Source: Typhlomys cinereus
Lineage: Eukaryota; Chordata; Mammalia; Rodentia; Platacanthomyidae
Direction: 5' to 3'
Assembly: GCA_023101885.1 (NCBI GenBank)
Contig: JALPQD010000213.1
Coordinates: 1,559,001 to 1,623,000, forward strand
DNA: 64,000 nucleotides
The position numbers and the translations under genes were made by a program. Each line of letters begins with the position of its first letter. Position 1 is the stretch's first letter. Shown here in pieces: positions 1-12,635 of this stretch. The notes beneath the pieces were generated by a model. It was not told the DNA's origin. It saw only the letters and a list, made by a program, of their open reading frames with translations, and did no database searches.

Positions 1-1125
1 TTTGGACTGTTTTGTTCTGTCCCTGTCAGGGCTTTTATCCCTCTGATTTTTTTTTTTTTTTTTTTTTTTGCTCTCATCCCCACTCAGCATGATTTCTCTG
101 AATTCATATGTTTGCTTTGTTGTTCATTCTTCTAACTTCTGACCATGATGATTGCACTAGATGTACCAGAGGAGGATGGATTCTATAAGTTGAAGGGTGA
201 GGGAATTTTTGTATAGTGAAGAGAAAGGAAAAAAGATTTGTCCACAGTATTGCTGGATAATTAAAAGGACTTTAAGAAGATAATTTTAAGTTCTATTTAT
301 GGTTTAATTCTGGGAAAAGAAAGGGAAACCGTGATTGTGAATGCAGCTAGGCAGTTAAGAATTAAAGGAAAAGAGAACTAATCAAAGTAAGATAAAAGAG
401 TAAAAAAAAAGCCTCTTTTCCATAATTCTAGGACATGGGTTATTTATTTCTGGTAATTACCTGTCTGGGTTTATGACCAAAGATATTTAAAAACCGGAAA
501 TGAGAGACTCACGTCAACACGGTGTAACAATGCTATGACCATCTCTTTGAAGACTCACCTTCGGCCTATATTAGCCAAGTACAAGAAACTATGGCGGGAG
601 ACAGTCAGATTGCTATAAAAGCCAAAAGTACAGTTTAATTAGAATGTTCACCCACATACCTGGAAATTACACTTGTAACTAGTGAGTGCAGTATTTTAAG
701 GAGGAAAAAAGGAAGTAATTTGTACGAGTGTTTACTAAGCCTGGAAGCAAAAGCTGAAAAAAAAACCACAAAAACATAGCTCATCCCAGTTAAGAAACAA
801 AGCTGTGTGCAGAATGTGAGTAAAGTAAGGAAAGTAGGGGAATATGGCGGCGAGGGCAGAAACTAATGGTTTGAGCTAATGGAAAAAGCCACAACTCTGA
901 AATGGTTGGTTTAAAATCCCTCCAAAATCTCGAGTTCCTCAAAAAATTTCTGTTATCAGGAAAAAAATTCATAAAAATTTGTGTAGAAAGGAAGGTGTCT
1001 TGTCTTTGAACAGAATCAATAAATCATCTAAAGAAAATACCATTTCAATTCCATATGATAAAATTTGAACAAGTTCAAATAAATGTTGTTGTTGTTGATG
1101 ATGATGATGATTTAATGAAGATTTT
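1..1125. other. Unique AT-rich sequence, no gene seen
   Basis: Holds a poly(T) run near 48-69 and a short mixed GTT/GAT trinucleotide run near 1084-1110. Scattered short reading frames have no recognisable product. I see no other repeat or gene here. Confidence 0.5.
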
Positions 1126-1246
1126 CAGTATTTGGAGGCAGGATCTCTCTTCGTAGCCTTCTACTGACTGACCTCAGACATGTGACCCTCCTGCATCCAT
1201 ATCCCAAGTGCTGGGATTACAGATATTTTCCATCATGCCTGGCTGT
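1126..1246 (-). repeat. B1 SINE fragment
   Basis: Reads as reverse-complement B1 (7SL-derived SINE): a 'gcaggatctctctt' block, then 'cccaagtgctgggattaca', then 'catgcctggct', in the order expected for antisense B1. Clearly diverged, so old. No target duplication was identified. Confidence 0.8.
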
Positions 1247-1962
1247 CAAATAAGTGATTTCCTTCAAGTAAACAGAAGTATACAAATTAGTTTAAGAATG
1301 CATGAAAACAAAGACCATCAACTCTGAAAACCTGTTCCAGTACAGACTGCAGTAAATCATTTGTACTTTGAGAAGATGCAACCGAAATTATCTAGTGGTG
1401 CGACTTTTCTGTTGCACTTCAGGGAACACAAACCTTTCATACTACTTTTCTGAGTGGCAAAAAATATAAAAACTTCACAAATGTCATGAGATGACAAAGC
1501 CACAAACATGTAATTCTCACATGAATAAAATGGAGATTCAACTCCAGATAATCAGTGAACCAGAACATTGCTACATGAATTGACTAATATCTCATCCTAA
1601 AGTTTCTTTGAATCTGTGGATCCAAAGATAATCTAGTATGAAGAAATGAATTAATATACATTTCATCAACACACCAGAGATTAGATACCCTTTAAATCTG
1701 CCTCAACACATTCTGAAAAGTTAACATATACCTATAAAACAACTTACTAAAAATATACAAATTGAATATTTCCTTAGTATGATGAATATTTTTATAAAAT
1801 AAAATTCTCATACTATGCTTGACAATAATCAACTATCTACAGGCTCATTAAAGTCAGGATATATGAAAGCATGAAAAAATGGATTACTATTTTCAAGACC
1901 AAATATTAAGTAAATGTTTGCAATTAATGCAATTCCAGTTAAAACTATAAAATGACTTATTT

Positions 1963-1996
1963 AAATGTTGAATACTTGAAAAAGTATTCAACATTT
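1963..1996. repeat. Perfect 14-bp inverted repeat (hairpin)
   Basis: The arm 1963-1976 (aaatgttgaatact) is exactly the reverse complement of 1983-1996, separated by a 6-base loop. Nothing around it identifies a transposon or RNA gene. Confidence 0.75.
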
Positions 1997-2126
1997 CAAA
2001 TACAACATTTAATACCAGAATATCCCAGATATTTTTTCTTCCTGGTTAAAAAAAAAAGATGATAACTACAAGAGTTCAATTTCTTAAAACTCAAATGTTA
2101 TGATAATCATGTTCAATATATATATT

Positions 2127-2129
<3 letters not shown>

Positions 2130-2189
<60 letters not shown>

Positions 2190-2402
2190 GGCACTGTGTG
2201 GAGGACCAAGGGTGACTTCAGTAATCAGCCTAGATTGCTTCTACCGTGTTCTTGTTTGGGTCTGGGATTTCCAAGGCTCTGCACACCAGGGTCTGCAGGC
2301 CCCTGAGGATTTCCCTGGCATTTTTACTTGAAACCTGGGATTGAACTCAGGAACTTCTGCTTGCAAAGCAGAGCCTTAACCCCTGGACCATCTCCCCAGC
2401 CC
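2130..2402 (-). repeat. Dip-like T+ SINE with (TG)n tail
   Basis: Reverse-strand tRNA-derived SINE. The head lies at the right end (ccatctccccagccc, the complement of the gggctgg start). A (TG)n tract of about 50 bases at 2131-2184 is the complement of the CA-rich 3' end. A 16-base target site duplication with one mismatch flanks it (2114-2129 and 2402-2417), so this is a retrotransposed copy. The 66-residue reading frame across it is an artefact. Confidence 0.85.
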
Positions 2403-2417
2403 AATATATGTATTCTT

Positions 2418-3601
2418 ATATGAACAAATGAATGCTACTCAGTGGCCTGAGAAACAGTATGTTTACATTTGTGAATGTATCTATGTTTTAGACATTGAAA
2501 AGTTTATGATATACTGTATCTTACTTTGACTTTTCTGGAAAATATCTTTCATAACCATTCACACAACATTTCTTTCTACAAAAATAAAGCCTAAACAGTA
2601 TTGAAGAACTTTGTTTCTAACTTTGTTGTAGTTAGAAATATATGTATCCCAGTGTCATCTGAGAAGTAAAATCAGCAAAAGAAGGTTCAAAATATCATCA
2701 AACTTGAGGTATTTTATTAATTTATAATGCATTCATAAAATAGAATATCATGTAACTAATGTATCAGACTGTTTAATGACAGTATTTTCTTATAAGGAAT
2801 AAGAAAAGCATCATATAAGAAAGTTGGCCATGAAAGGTTAATATTAAACGTATCCTATTTCCAATTGACTTGTAAGCATTAGCCTAAAAGAAAACCACAC
2901 AAGTTTAAGAAACATTACTAAAGGTAGCAAGACCTGTGGTTGCCCTTTTTCATAACCCATTTTAGTTTTTCACAGAGAACTTGAACTCAGCCTCAGCCAA
3001 GAACTTGACACTCACTGTGTGAACAAAGCTGGGCAAGGAGAGGCCATAGAGACTTACTCAAGTTTCTTACAGGTGTATATGCAGACTCACTGCCCTGTTG
3101 AAAACAGGTTAGAAATACAGTAATTGATGCTTGCCAAAGTAAAGCACACAGGATAAACTATGTATTATACAGAGTATTATATAGCTATCACACATACTTT
3201 TGAGTTTATAATATCAATAAAAGTTATGTTTTATGTACAGTAAATTCTGTTGTTCCATTGCACAATAAACATCTCATATTTCATAAAATATGCAATATTT
3301 GCATATAACTTTAACTTTTAAAAATTTTATCAGAGAAATATTGGTAAGAATTGCAGCACAAGTATATTTCTTTCTACTTGGTTGGCTGGTCAGATTTGAA
3401 CTGCCCTGCTTATAACTAAATAATCTTTTCATGAAATTGAATCACCATACTACAAACAACTAATAGTCAGTAAAATCTTTGAGTGCATTTATGTTTTAAT
3501 CCTAATACTCATCCTATGATATTAAAAGGAAAATCCCAAGTGATTTTCTTTAGGAAACCTATTAACTTACATTCACATACACCTATGAAGTCATATACAA
3601 C

Positions 3602-3603
<2 letters not shown>
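2418..3603. other. Unique AT-rich sequence, no gene seen
   Basis: AT-rich sequence with no recognisable repeat, exon or RNA gene. Reading frames are short and unconvincing. Confidence 0.5.

Positions 3604-3664
<61 letters not shown>
3604..3664. repeat. (CA)n microsatellite
   Basis: About 30 uninterrupted CA units. The adjoining sequence does not read clearly as a SINE, so this may be an independent microsatellite. Confidence 0.95.
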
Positions 3665-3667
<3 letters not shown>

Positions 3668-4639
3668 TTTTGAAATAAAATCTCTCTTACAGTCTTCTTT
3701 CTTTAGTTTCCTGAGAATGTCTTGTCACCACACCCAGTCTAGAGACCTGGTAATAATGAGAACTAGAGCTTGGACTAAACCTGAGCTATGACATGTCATG
3801 TTATTCACATGACATCCCATTAGCCCAACCAAATAGCCAAAGGGTGGGCAGGTTTGCATTCATGGGTAGCTTTGCTTCTGTTGACACCCACATTTTGTGT
3901 GATGTGCGCACATTGCTTTCTAAAACTTGAAGGAAATCTGCATAGGTGTTCTGTTTATTTCATTTTCATAAGAAGTTAAGTATGTAGTATAAAAAAGAGG
4001 TTAATGATGATGAATAAAAATGATTTTGAAAACCATAAGTTCCTAAGGACCTATCACACTTAGCTTTTCTCTCTCCCATTCCTAAGGAGCTACTAATTGG
4101 ATCAGTCTTTATATGATGATCTCACACTTGAAGCCTTGGCCATTGTGTTACAAAGGGGCAAAAATCTGAGTGTCTTTTCCTTTTGCTTTTGTTAAACTTC
4201 AGGAAGGCAGGCTTGCATGCTTTGTGCTGTTTGCTTGTTTACTTGTTTACTGTCTAAGACACTTTGTGTAGTCTTGGCTGTGGCCTATGACCAAGTCCAT
4301 CTGGACCGGACAGACATCAGGAGCCCAGTCATCCACTTAGCCTCAATGAAAACTTTCACTCTGAGCCCTTGAATGCAGCAATGAACAACTTTGTATATTT
4401 ACATTTCACTGATCAGAAACTTTTCTAGGCCTTCAGTATCTGTTCCATTTATCTGATTCACGTCCCAGTCTCTCACTTCCATTCTCCAGGTCTAGGCTTT
4501 GACCACTACCAGTACCCAGCATGAAGGATCGCCCCTTCTGGCCTAGAGTAGGAGGCAGGATGGGTATGGAATCTCTTCACAATGTTTAGTGTCTTTCTCA
4601 GACACCGCTTATGTTTCGAGAGCCCCCTCCCCTTCCTTA
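3665..4639. other. Unique sequence, no gene seen
   Basis: Mostly unique sequence of moderate GC. No repeat or exon identified. Confidence 0.45.
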
Positions 4640-5160
4640 AGGCAAATGTTACCTTTGATGTGTTATTCCATTAGTTCTGACACTTTCAGAGTGCTAATAA
4701 ATCAAAGGCTTTTGTGTATCCATTAATCTCCCCCTGCACTTTCAAAGCATCTTCCCAATTATTCTGAGACACATAGGCCCGCTGGTTAGACTGCCCCGTA
4801 AAGCATGCCTGGTCCCCGCTCATCAGGCGGTGCACTCTGGAATGCTGGGCCTGGTTAAGAGCCACATTTCCGCCTGCTATGTGACTCTGAGGCCCCATTT
4901 GTAATCACCATAAACCGGAAGGAAGAGTCATAAGGCTACCATCAGCCCTGCAGAGATGGGGAGCAGAAGAGTCTAATTACAGAAATTAAGGTCTGCAAGA
5001 GACCCGGGTTGCATGAGGAAGAGCTGCAGGTACCTTGAGAGCCATCCTCCAAGTGTCTCCGGGTTGGAAGAACGGAAACACACTCCCATTAATTAGCCTG
5101 CTGCACCAGAAGAGAATAATTTAAATGCAAAAGATAATCTCGCTGCCCTTTTGATGGGGT
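4640..5160. promoter_or_regulatory. Candidate conserved noncoding element
   Basis: Repeat-free and richer in GC and CpG than its surroundings, with 'ctaataaatcaaaggc', 'ccattaatctcc', 'aattaattagcc'-like AT-rich homeodomain-type motifs embedded in balanced sequence. No long reading frame or splice pattern fits. This texture is typical of mammalian conserved noncoding elements, but conservation cannot be seen from one sequence. Confidence 0.3.
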
Positions 5161-7077
5161 AAAGTTGTCCTAGATTGAAAGTTTGATTTCTGCATCGGGA
5201 GCCCTGTGCCCATTCATTTTAAGCACAGCCAGGGATGCTGGGAACAGCCCCGAAGGGCATAAATTCCTAGTGACAGCTCCCGCGCTGGCTGTGTGATCCC
5301 AGGCAGCTGACCTCTTCTCTCCATGTCTCCGCTTCCAGGTTTTCTCACTTCTCAAAAGCAAGGAAAGAAGGTTCATTTTAATGAGATATCATGAAGATGT
5401 AAAAGCAGAACTGATGAGAAAAGCTATAGGAACATTCCAACAGACAGAGCTGAGGGCTTGCCACATCCGGGCACATGTGCACACATAACTTTCACCAAGC
5501 GCTTTTCATCTTTGCATTGGGACGGAGTCAAGTCTGCTGGCTGCTTTTAAAAGCCTTCTCAGCACAATAGCAAGAGACTGTCAACAAAGGAAAACACACA
5601 CTGCAGAGAAAGAGAAAACCACTGAACCTGGTTCAGTCGCCTGCCCTCCCCCATCCATGACCTCCGGAGTCAGAGCCACAGCCTCTCCCCTCTTCCCTTC
5701 CCCTTCCTGTGTCCACACTCAGAGGAAGCTGGTTGCAACCTTTTCCAGATAATGTGACATGGGGCACAGAGGAACGGAAGAGAGAAAAGTATTTCAACAA
5801 AAGCCTGGAACTTGGGTTGAGGTAAATTCAGGAAGGAGAAGAGGGGGAAATAGCAGCTAGCTGGCCAGGAACTAAAGGAAGAGCACTCTGGCCACAGCTC
5901 CAAAGCAAAATGTTAGGTCATCTATAATAAGGGCTGGGTGAAAAACCTTTAACTCCAAAGGAAAGATACAATGACACAAAGAAACTTATCAAGGCAACCT
6001 TTGAAAGCAGTTAAGAAACCAAGCTTTCTTTTCTAAAGGAAGTCCTGGGTTGTCATTTCCATTAAGGGTATACTCTCTACTATCTCATATTCTAGTCTAA
6101 ACTTTCCTCATTTTCTAGAAAAAAACAAGAAGGGAGGATTTAAAGATGAAACAGTGATCTAACATACTTTTCCTCAATTAAATGACTTTCATGGATGATT
6201 TCTATTATTTGACTTTTTAAACTTTTTTTTCCTAGTGAAATTTTCCTAGCAAGAATCATAATGACAGGTTACAGTTGATACTGACTCAGAAGAAATGTCT
6301 ACTATTCCTTAAAATGAACTCGCTTTAAACTTTGAAAATGAAAACATGCCTATCCCTTAAGGAATAAACATTTTAGCTTCCTGGGCTAGAAATGCCCGAT
6401 GTCTGGGTGACATGTGCCTCCAATATCAGACCTGTATCCTGCCAGAGTAAGACAGATAATTGTACATGCTCCTAGCTTGAGTAGCTGTCGCTTTGATTTG
6501 ATGGAATAAGCATTTGCAGTCCCCTCAAATTCATGCATGGACATACCAACCTCCAGGTGTTGGTGTTGAGAGAAAAGACCTACCTTTACATAATTAAATC
6601 AGAATAACAGAGTTTTGGCAATCAGACTTCTGCTCTTACAAAAGTGACCTCCATCATCCCCAAAGAGTTTGTTTCGTTCTCTTTCTAGGAAAATGCAGAG
6701 CGATCTGCTACACTGCGCAAGCTCCTGAAACTAGTTCTCTGTGCTCCCTAGACTTTCTGAACTGCAGTACCAGGCTTACATCAGAATCCCAAACTTCTTA
6801 GTGCTAACTATAAACTCTTGATAGTAAGCTATCATCTAACACTTACCATTTTACCCATGGATCAAAGAAGCACTCCACCACGAAATATCCTTAAGCAATA
6901 GAAGATGCTTAATGCATATACACCTGCTCATAATATGAATTCAGAGCAACTGTGGACAGTTTCACCACCTAAACCTCCCATATTTCAGGGCCCTAAAAAC
7001 CCTAGGAAATGGAGGGGAATAAGAATATAAGGGCTAAAAAATAAGAAAAAATTTAAAAAAAAAACAGAAAAAAGAAA
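5161..7077. other. Unique sequence, no gene seen
   Basis: Mostly single-copy-looking sequence, including a balanced-GC stretch at about 5400-5900. The 77-residue minus-strand frame at 5670-5903 lies in pyrimidine-biased sequence and is not recognised as a protein. Confidence 0.45.
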
Positions 7078-7476
7078 TATAAGGGCTGGAGTGGTAGTCA
7101 GACAGTAGCCTCTGTTCATATGAAAGTTGTCTTATCCAAGAACTCAATGCAACAAGGCCCAATTCTGCTTAAACCTCCACAATAGCTGGCTTATCAACAT
7201 TTTGCCATGGAGTACATAGATATATGCACCCTGGGAGATTGCATGGGACTGAAGATGGACAGAGAGATGAGAACCTCTTTACTCCATGGCTTACTCACCA
7301 GAGAGATAATCCTCCCCTAGCAAATGCAGGCATCCTACGTGGGACCCAGTGGATTGTAAATGCAGGAGGATGTGGGAAAGGGAGGGAAAATGGCTAGGCT
7401 AGGCTGAGGATAGGGAAAGGTAATGGGTAATGAAAGCATAATTTATTGCTAATATAATTAAAAATAAAAATGTGAA
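7078..7476 (+). repeat. Possible old L1 3' end
   Basis: Ends in a purine-rich block (about 7366-7430) followed by an A-rich tail (about 7450-7480), the usual order at the 3' end of rodent L1 3' UTRs. The sequence upstream of the purine block does not match the other L1 copies in the window, so it would be another or older lineage. It could also be an unrelated retroelement tail. Confidence 0.35.
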
Positions 7477-7967
7477 ATACAAAAAGGATTATATTTTGGG
7501 GTCTCATTGCTGTGCCTCAAACTTAAGCAGTTGGAGTACAAATCTCCCACTCCACCAGCACCCTGACTTGCTCTGCTGTGATAGTTTTGAAACTGTGTAT
7601 CTTTTGTTTCTTCTTTAGCCGAATGCTGTATAAGACTTCCATCTTCCTTCCAACTGCTTGATGTTCTGTTCCCATCAGAAGTCAGATTGTTTCTCTCCAA
7701 GGGAACTGACTGGCGAGCAGGCAAACTGAGATGAAAGGAAGGGTTAAGTTTACTTCCAATATTAAGGGATGATTCGGAAATAAATGTCGAGGTTAAAAAG
7801 TCCAGATGGTAATTCAACTGTGTCCTTACTATAAACATGATTTGATTTATGGGAACTACTAATGGTATCTCAGTGGAGATCTGGACAGCTTTGCTTTCTC
7901 TCATCTGAGTTTTAAATTCATCAAGTTCTTTTACTCCCACCATTAATCCTTCACTACAAAGAGACAC
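7458..7967 (-). other. Unrecognised 169-codon open reading frame
   Basis: Minus-strand frame of 169 codons, long for AT-rich noncoding DNA and not built on a simple repeat. Composition is protein-like: an N-terminal part rich in charged residues (KELDEFKTQMRESKAVQ), a middle hydrophobic stretch (IPLVVPINQIMFIV), then a Ser/Asn-rich polar second half. The last 20 or so codons run into the A-rich tail of the preceding repeat, so that end is probably not original. I recognise no family. It could be a decayed retrocopy, a lncRNA segment or chance. No upstream start context or splice sites were established. Confidence 0.25.
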
Positions 7968-8038
7968 TCCTAACCAAGAATTTGGGAGGATTTTAAGATG
8001 CAGAAATTGATGAATGTTAACAAGTTAATCCATGCAAA

Positions 8039-8239
8039 TTACTCTCTGTGGCCATTATTTATCACCTGGTGGATGTGTGTATTCCAAAGCTCCTTGAAGC
8101 TCTCTGAGGATGTGCCCAGCAGTGAATCATCTTTTGCTTCTTCCTCTCTTTTGTAAGGGATTACACAAAATGAATTTTCACTTTTTTCTTTGCCTGACAT
8201 TGCAATCATTAGCTTTCTTAGCTTTGCCAGAAAATCCAT
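8039..8239 (-). other. Unrecognised 66-codon open reading frame
   Basis: Minus-strand frame directly upstream, in the same orientation, of the 169-codon frame but in another phase. The peptide is charged (FLAKLRKLMIAMSGKEKSE, KREEEAKDD) and ends at a stop about 70 bases before the next frame starts. The two could be pieces of one decayed coding sequence separated by a frameshift and a stop. No family recognised. Confidence 0.2.
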
Positions 8240-9600
8240 GGGAAATGTTTATCTCCTGAGGCAGATCTCAAGGAAACAGCATGTTTATCAACTCAGGGCT
8301 GCAATCCCAAAGCACCCCAGTTTTATAGCACTTCAACTGCAGGAGAAAGTGTCTATGGCACAATGACCCTCTGCTAGGAGTCTTCTGGTGTCCACAGCTT
8401 GTCTTTCTTCTCTGACCTTTGCTGATTAGATATCTGAACTGAAATTTTACTAATCCCAGCTCCCAATGTCATCTAACTATATCCAATTCAGTAAGTGTCA
8501 CGTTGGAGAGTGGACAGCTTTCGGGACTAGGTTGTCATCTTCCATACCACCATGAGTGAATATTATGAGCTGAACAATCCTAGTTAGCATCTAATTTGAA
8601 TATCACATCATGAAAGAGAATCGTGTGACTCAGAAGATAATGGGAATGGGCAGCTCCATGTTTCCTTCATTTGTTGTTGCTAGGCTAAACATAACTGAGG
8701 TCTCCTTTGATGGACTCAATCAATACCAACTTCAATATCATGAAGAAGCCTTTGGGTATTTATGGCAGTTACCTAGATACTACCTAATATTTGGAAATCC
8801 TTGATTCTTTCAGTATTCAATAAAAATTTAGGAACAGTGGGAAACTTTGAAATCTAATCATAGACAAGCGAAAGTTTGATCTGTGGACTCAATAGAGCGA
8901 GAGAAGGAATGAGCAACTGTAAGAAAGCATTCATAAGTGGTAAGCTCAGGCCATCACAGGGGCATCCTCCTTTTGGATTACTACCCATGAACCTCTGAAG
9001 TTCTTAAGGGCAGACCAGTGAGTGGAGGTCAGAAGAAGGCACAAAGTCTCAGAGACATGAAAAATTGGACTTCCAAGACTTTGTCCTTTTGGATGTGAAG
9101 GATGTTACTTGAGAGGAGGCATAAGTACAACAAATTCGTTTAGGCATAGAATTCAATGCTACACAGACAGACAGAGAGGAGAGAGAAAGAAAGAGAGAGA
9201 AGGGGGAACTGGTTAATTAAGCAAAGCACATTTCATGAAGGATGAAGGATTTATATTTTATTATAAGGACAATGGACTGTTATTGACAGGTGAATGATTA
9301 TGGACAGCTCAACATAGTGTATGGTTCTGGGAAAGTAGAGACTATTAGCAATGGTCAGGAGACAGAATTGATAGTTCATTGACTCCCTGGGCATGGGTAA
9401 GAGAAAGAGAGGAGTCCAAATGGTGATATGCAGATTGCTGGGCTCAGAAACTGAAATGGATATGTATGATGGAAAAAAACTCAGCAGAAAGAATCAGATC
9501 AGAAAAGAAAATACAAAAATTTGTCATTTAAGTTATCTTTGAATTCCCACCTGAGATTTGAAAGATAATGAGTGTTTCTATGGAAGGTTATTGTAAAAAA
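8240..9600. other. Unique sequence, no gene seen
   Basis: No recognisable interspersed repeat apart from a short GA-rich run at about 9170-9205. Small frames are unremarkable. Confidence 0.45.
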
Positions 9601-9604
9601 TAAA

Positions 9605-9681
9605 GGAAATGAAAGAGAGGAAGAGGAAGAAAAAGAGGAAAGAAAGAAAAAAGTTAGAGAGAATGAAGGAAAGGAAAAAAG

Positions 9682-9748
<67 letters not shown>

Positions 9749-9900
9749 GAAAGAGAGGAAGGAAGGAAGAAAGGAAAGAAAGAAAAAAGGAAGGAAGAAG
9801 GAAGGAAAGAGAAATAAAGAGAAAGAAAGAAAGAAAGAAAAAGAAAGAAAGAAAGAAGAAATGAGAAAGAGAATGAGAAAGAAAGAGTGAGAAAAAGAGA
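9605..9900 (+). repeat. (GAAA)n homopurine tract
   Basis: About 300 bases almost free of pyrimidines on the plus strand, with a core of perfect GAAA units at about 9683-9750 and degenerate GGAA/GAAA flanks. Lys/Glu/Arg-only and Ser/Phe/Leu-only frames across it on both strands are artefacts. Confidence 0.95.
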
Positions 9901-10479
9901 AGCAATGTACATGATGAAGATTGGTGTTTGTGAGCAGCCACTATACAGATGAAAGTTGGGATATAAAACTATTTAGAAGTTTATGTGGTACAAGAAAGGA
10001 AGAGGGCTGGAGAATCACACTAACTAGGATTTGGATTCTGAACTGAAAGATATGTCTAAGAGATAAGAGGAAACTTGAAAGAGAAATTCATAGGAACCAA
10101 AAAGAGAACATTTCCGGAGAGAGGAGAAGATCAAGACTGATACATTTCAAGGACATAAAATGTACATGAGTGAATAGGTCTTTGCATCATGTTTACAGGT
10201 ATGTGGGGCAAAAGACAAAGTATGGAGATATGAGGAAAAGAATGTGAGGGGAATAAAAAACATGTTCAGTGTTGTTTCCAAGAAAATATGGATAAGGGAG
10301 ACAAACACATTTTTTATAGAAGTTTCTTTTACACTGAAAGGTCTTCTTTCCTCCCTCACCCCCCCAACTATCCCAAATCACTGTATTAGATTGAGCTCTT
10401 ATCCTCAGACAAGATTTTAATTTATTTGGAGATTCTCAGTCACTAGCCTCATGTCTGGAAAGCCACAGCAGATTGTTAA
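9901..10479. other. Unique sequence, no gene seen
   Basis: Purine-biased sequence next to the GAAA tract. No repeat family or coding exon recognised. Confidence 0.4.
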
Positions 10480-10760
10480 ATAAATGAGAGACCGGGGCAG
10501 AGTGATGAGCACTTTTTACCATTACTATTTTCCAGGGAAACAGTGATTATTTGGATGGAAATTATTTGGGGGCACTGAAGTACGAATGTGTGCGAAGTGA
10601 ATTAAGTCTCTGCGAGGCCAAGACAGCAGGTATTTAATTACACCTCCAAGCAATTCAGTGATGTCTTTTTCTCAGATGGAAAACTGCCTATCTCAATAAT
10701 TAAGTGAATTGAAACTCCTATATGACAGAATTATTATATCAGAAACAGTCCCGCTGCACA
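10480..10760. promoter_or_regulatory. Candidate conserved noncoding element
   Basis: Repeat-free, with evenly mixed composition and AT-rich motifs (gtatttaattacacct, caataattaagtga) typical of developmental enhancers. Not open in a convincing frame, and without splice-site structure. Evolutionary conservation is inferred from texture only. Confidence 0.3.
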
Positions 10761-12634
10761 TCTATGAGACTGTCATGGCAATATGGGAAGAACCAAAGAG
10801 GACTCGATGCAGAAGGCTACTCATTTTCTGCCTGAGGCACATTGTCCCCAAGCACCAGGGGAAAGCCACAGGAACCTTCCAGGTGACCCTTGGTTGGTTG
10901 GTTTCTAGGCATGCTCAGCACCACAGCACACAAGGGATAAAATGTGCTGTCAAGCTTCGGTGCTTAAGTATTCTCAACTCCATTAAAATAGTCCTGAAAA
11001 GAGAAAGAGGTTCAGATTAAGTGTGAGGATGATCTGCTTTATGATTTAGGGGATTTAGAGCTCAGGAGGGAAATGATGTGGAAATGCATATTGGATGTTA
11101 CCAGCAAAGAGATGTTGACTTCAAAAAGGAATGTCTATGAGAAAGAACAGCGAACAAATGTCATTAAGAAAGGGGAAGACTGGCACCAGAACTCTGTGGG
11201 ACCCCCAGGAGGCCCCTGCCGAGGAGCAGAGGAAGCCCCATGCAGACATGAGTGATATGATCTCTAGATCACAAGGCTGTATATTTGATTCATACTTCTT
11301 TGACAAAAAAAAGAGAAATAGCTATTCAAGCAAGCATCCTATAATTCTTGGATACATTTCAAAATACCTTTTCCTTCTGAAAATTTCCAATGTATTATGT
11401 GTAACGTCTGTACACTTTAGTATAAATTCTCAACCAGAATTTATTGGACAGTTGCAGTATAATCCATGTCCCAAGCCCCAGGCAACAACTCTGTACACAG
11501 TCCTACTAGAGCATACAATAGCCACATGAAAGGTCACTGATGCCTGATATCATCTAGAGCTGATGTGTTCTTTAAACTCTAATGCTAAATGCTTGGTCTA
11601 GTCTAGAGCACTAAATTGCAATTGGTTGAAATCTTTTGTGGTGGAGCCAACTAAAAGAAAGTAAGAGGTTTTGTTTAGGGGGAAAGGGCATGCCCTTGAA
11701 AAAAGTATTGATACCCTGACACTGTTCTCTTTCCTGTTGTCATGAGGTGAGTATCTTCCTCTGATACATATTCCTACAATGATATACTGTGCTGTCATGG
11801 TCCAAAGCAACAGGGAAAAGTACTTATGGACAGAAACCATAAGCTTATGTAACACCACAGGCTTTTTAAATTTATTTCCCCACACATTATGTCACAGGAA
11901 TGGAAAACTATCACAATTCCACACAAATGATTCTGAATTGCATAGTAGTGAGAAACAGGTCCAGAATTTTAGCCCACTCTTTTCTGAATCCTGTCAATTT
12001 TCCACAGTGGTTTTTATGGTTATTTGATATGTACATTTGCCACAGAAATATATTTATACTTTCTCCTAAACATTAGGTCCCCCTTCCTACGGAACACACA
12101 CCATTCTTAGAAACACTGTGCGGGTTACAAGTGGCATTAGTATTCAAGCTCTATGGACATCTATGTGACTTATTCAGGACTTTTGAGACAAGAGACCAAA
12201 GGTATGAGTTAGCTGTTTACCTTCCGGACTTGCATAGAAACATATGAGAAAAATGTGTGTCTTAAAGTAAGTTAGGGGCATCATCATGGAGTCATGGTCC
12301 CAGGTGACATCAGAAATATAACTTGCAGAAATTTCCAAAGTGTGTCTTGTGTCTTATCTCACTGATAGATGGGAGCAGGATCCTTTATGGGACTCCAGAG
12401 TCTGATTTTCTTGCTGTACATCAGTATTATGCAATCATAAGTCTTATATTATGCTTTATATTAATTGCTACATAGTATACAGTATATATTATACATATAT
12501 AATTTACAATCATAAGCTTATTGATAGGCATTTGAGTTGGTTTTGGATTGGATCTCTTTCAAAATGATTCTCTGTGATCTTTCTAATAGCAGTTTCTTAC
12601 TGCATATTTGAATACATTATCCTTGGTATTATTA
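10761..12634. other. Unique sequence, no gene seen
   Basis: Contains a 132-codon plus-strand frame at 11131-11529 and a 103-codon frame at 10709-11020, neither recognised. The rest is AT-rich unique sequence. Confidence 0.4.
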
Positions 12635-12635
12635 C

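Noticed and set aside
9499..9941. Overlapping Lys/Glu/Arg and Ser/Phe/Leu frames on both strands
   Set aside because: Direct consequence of the (GAAA)n tract.
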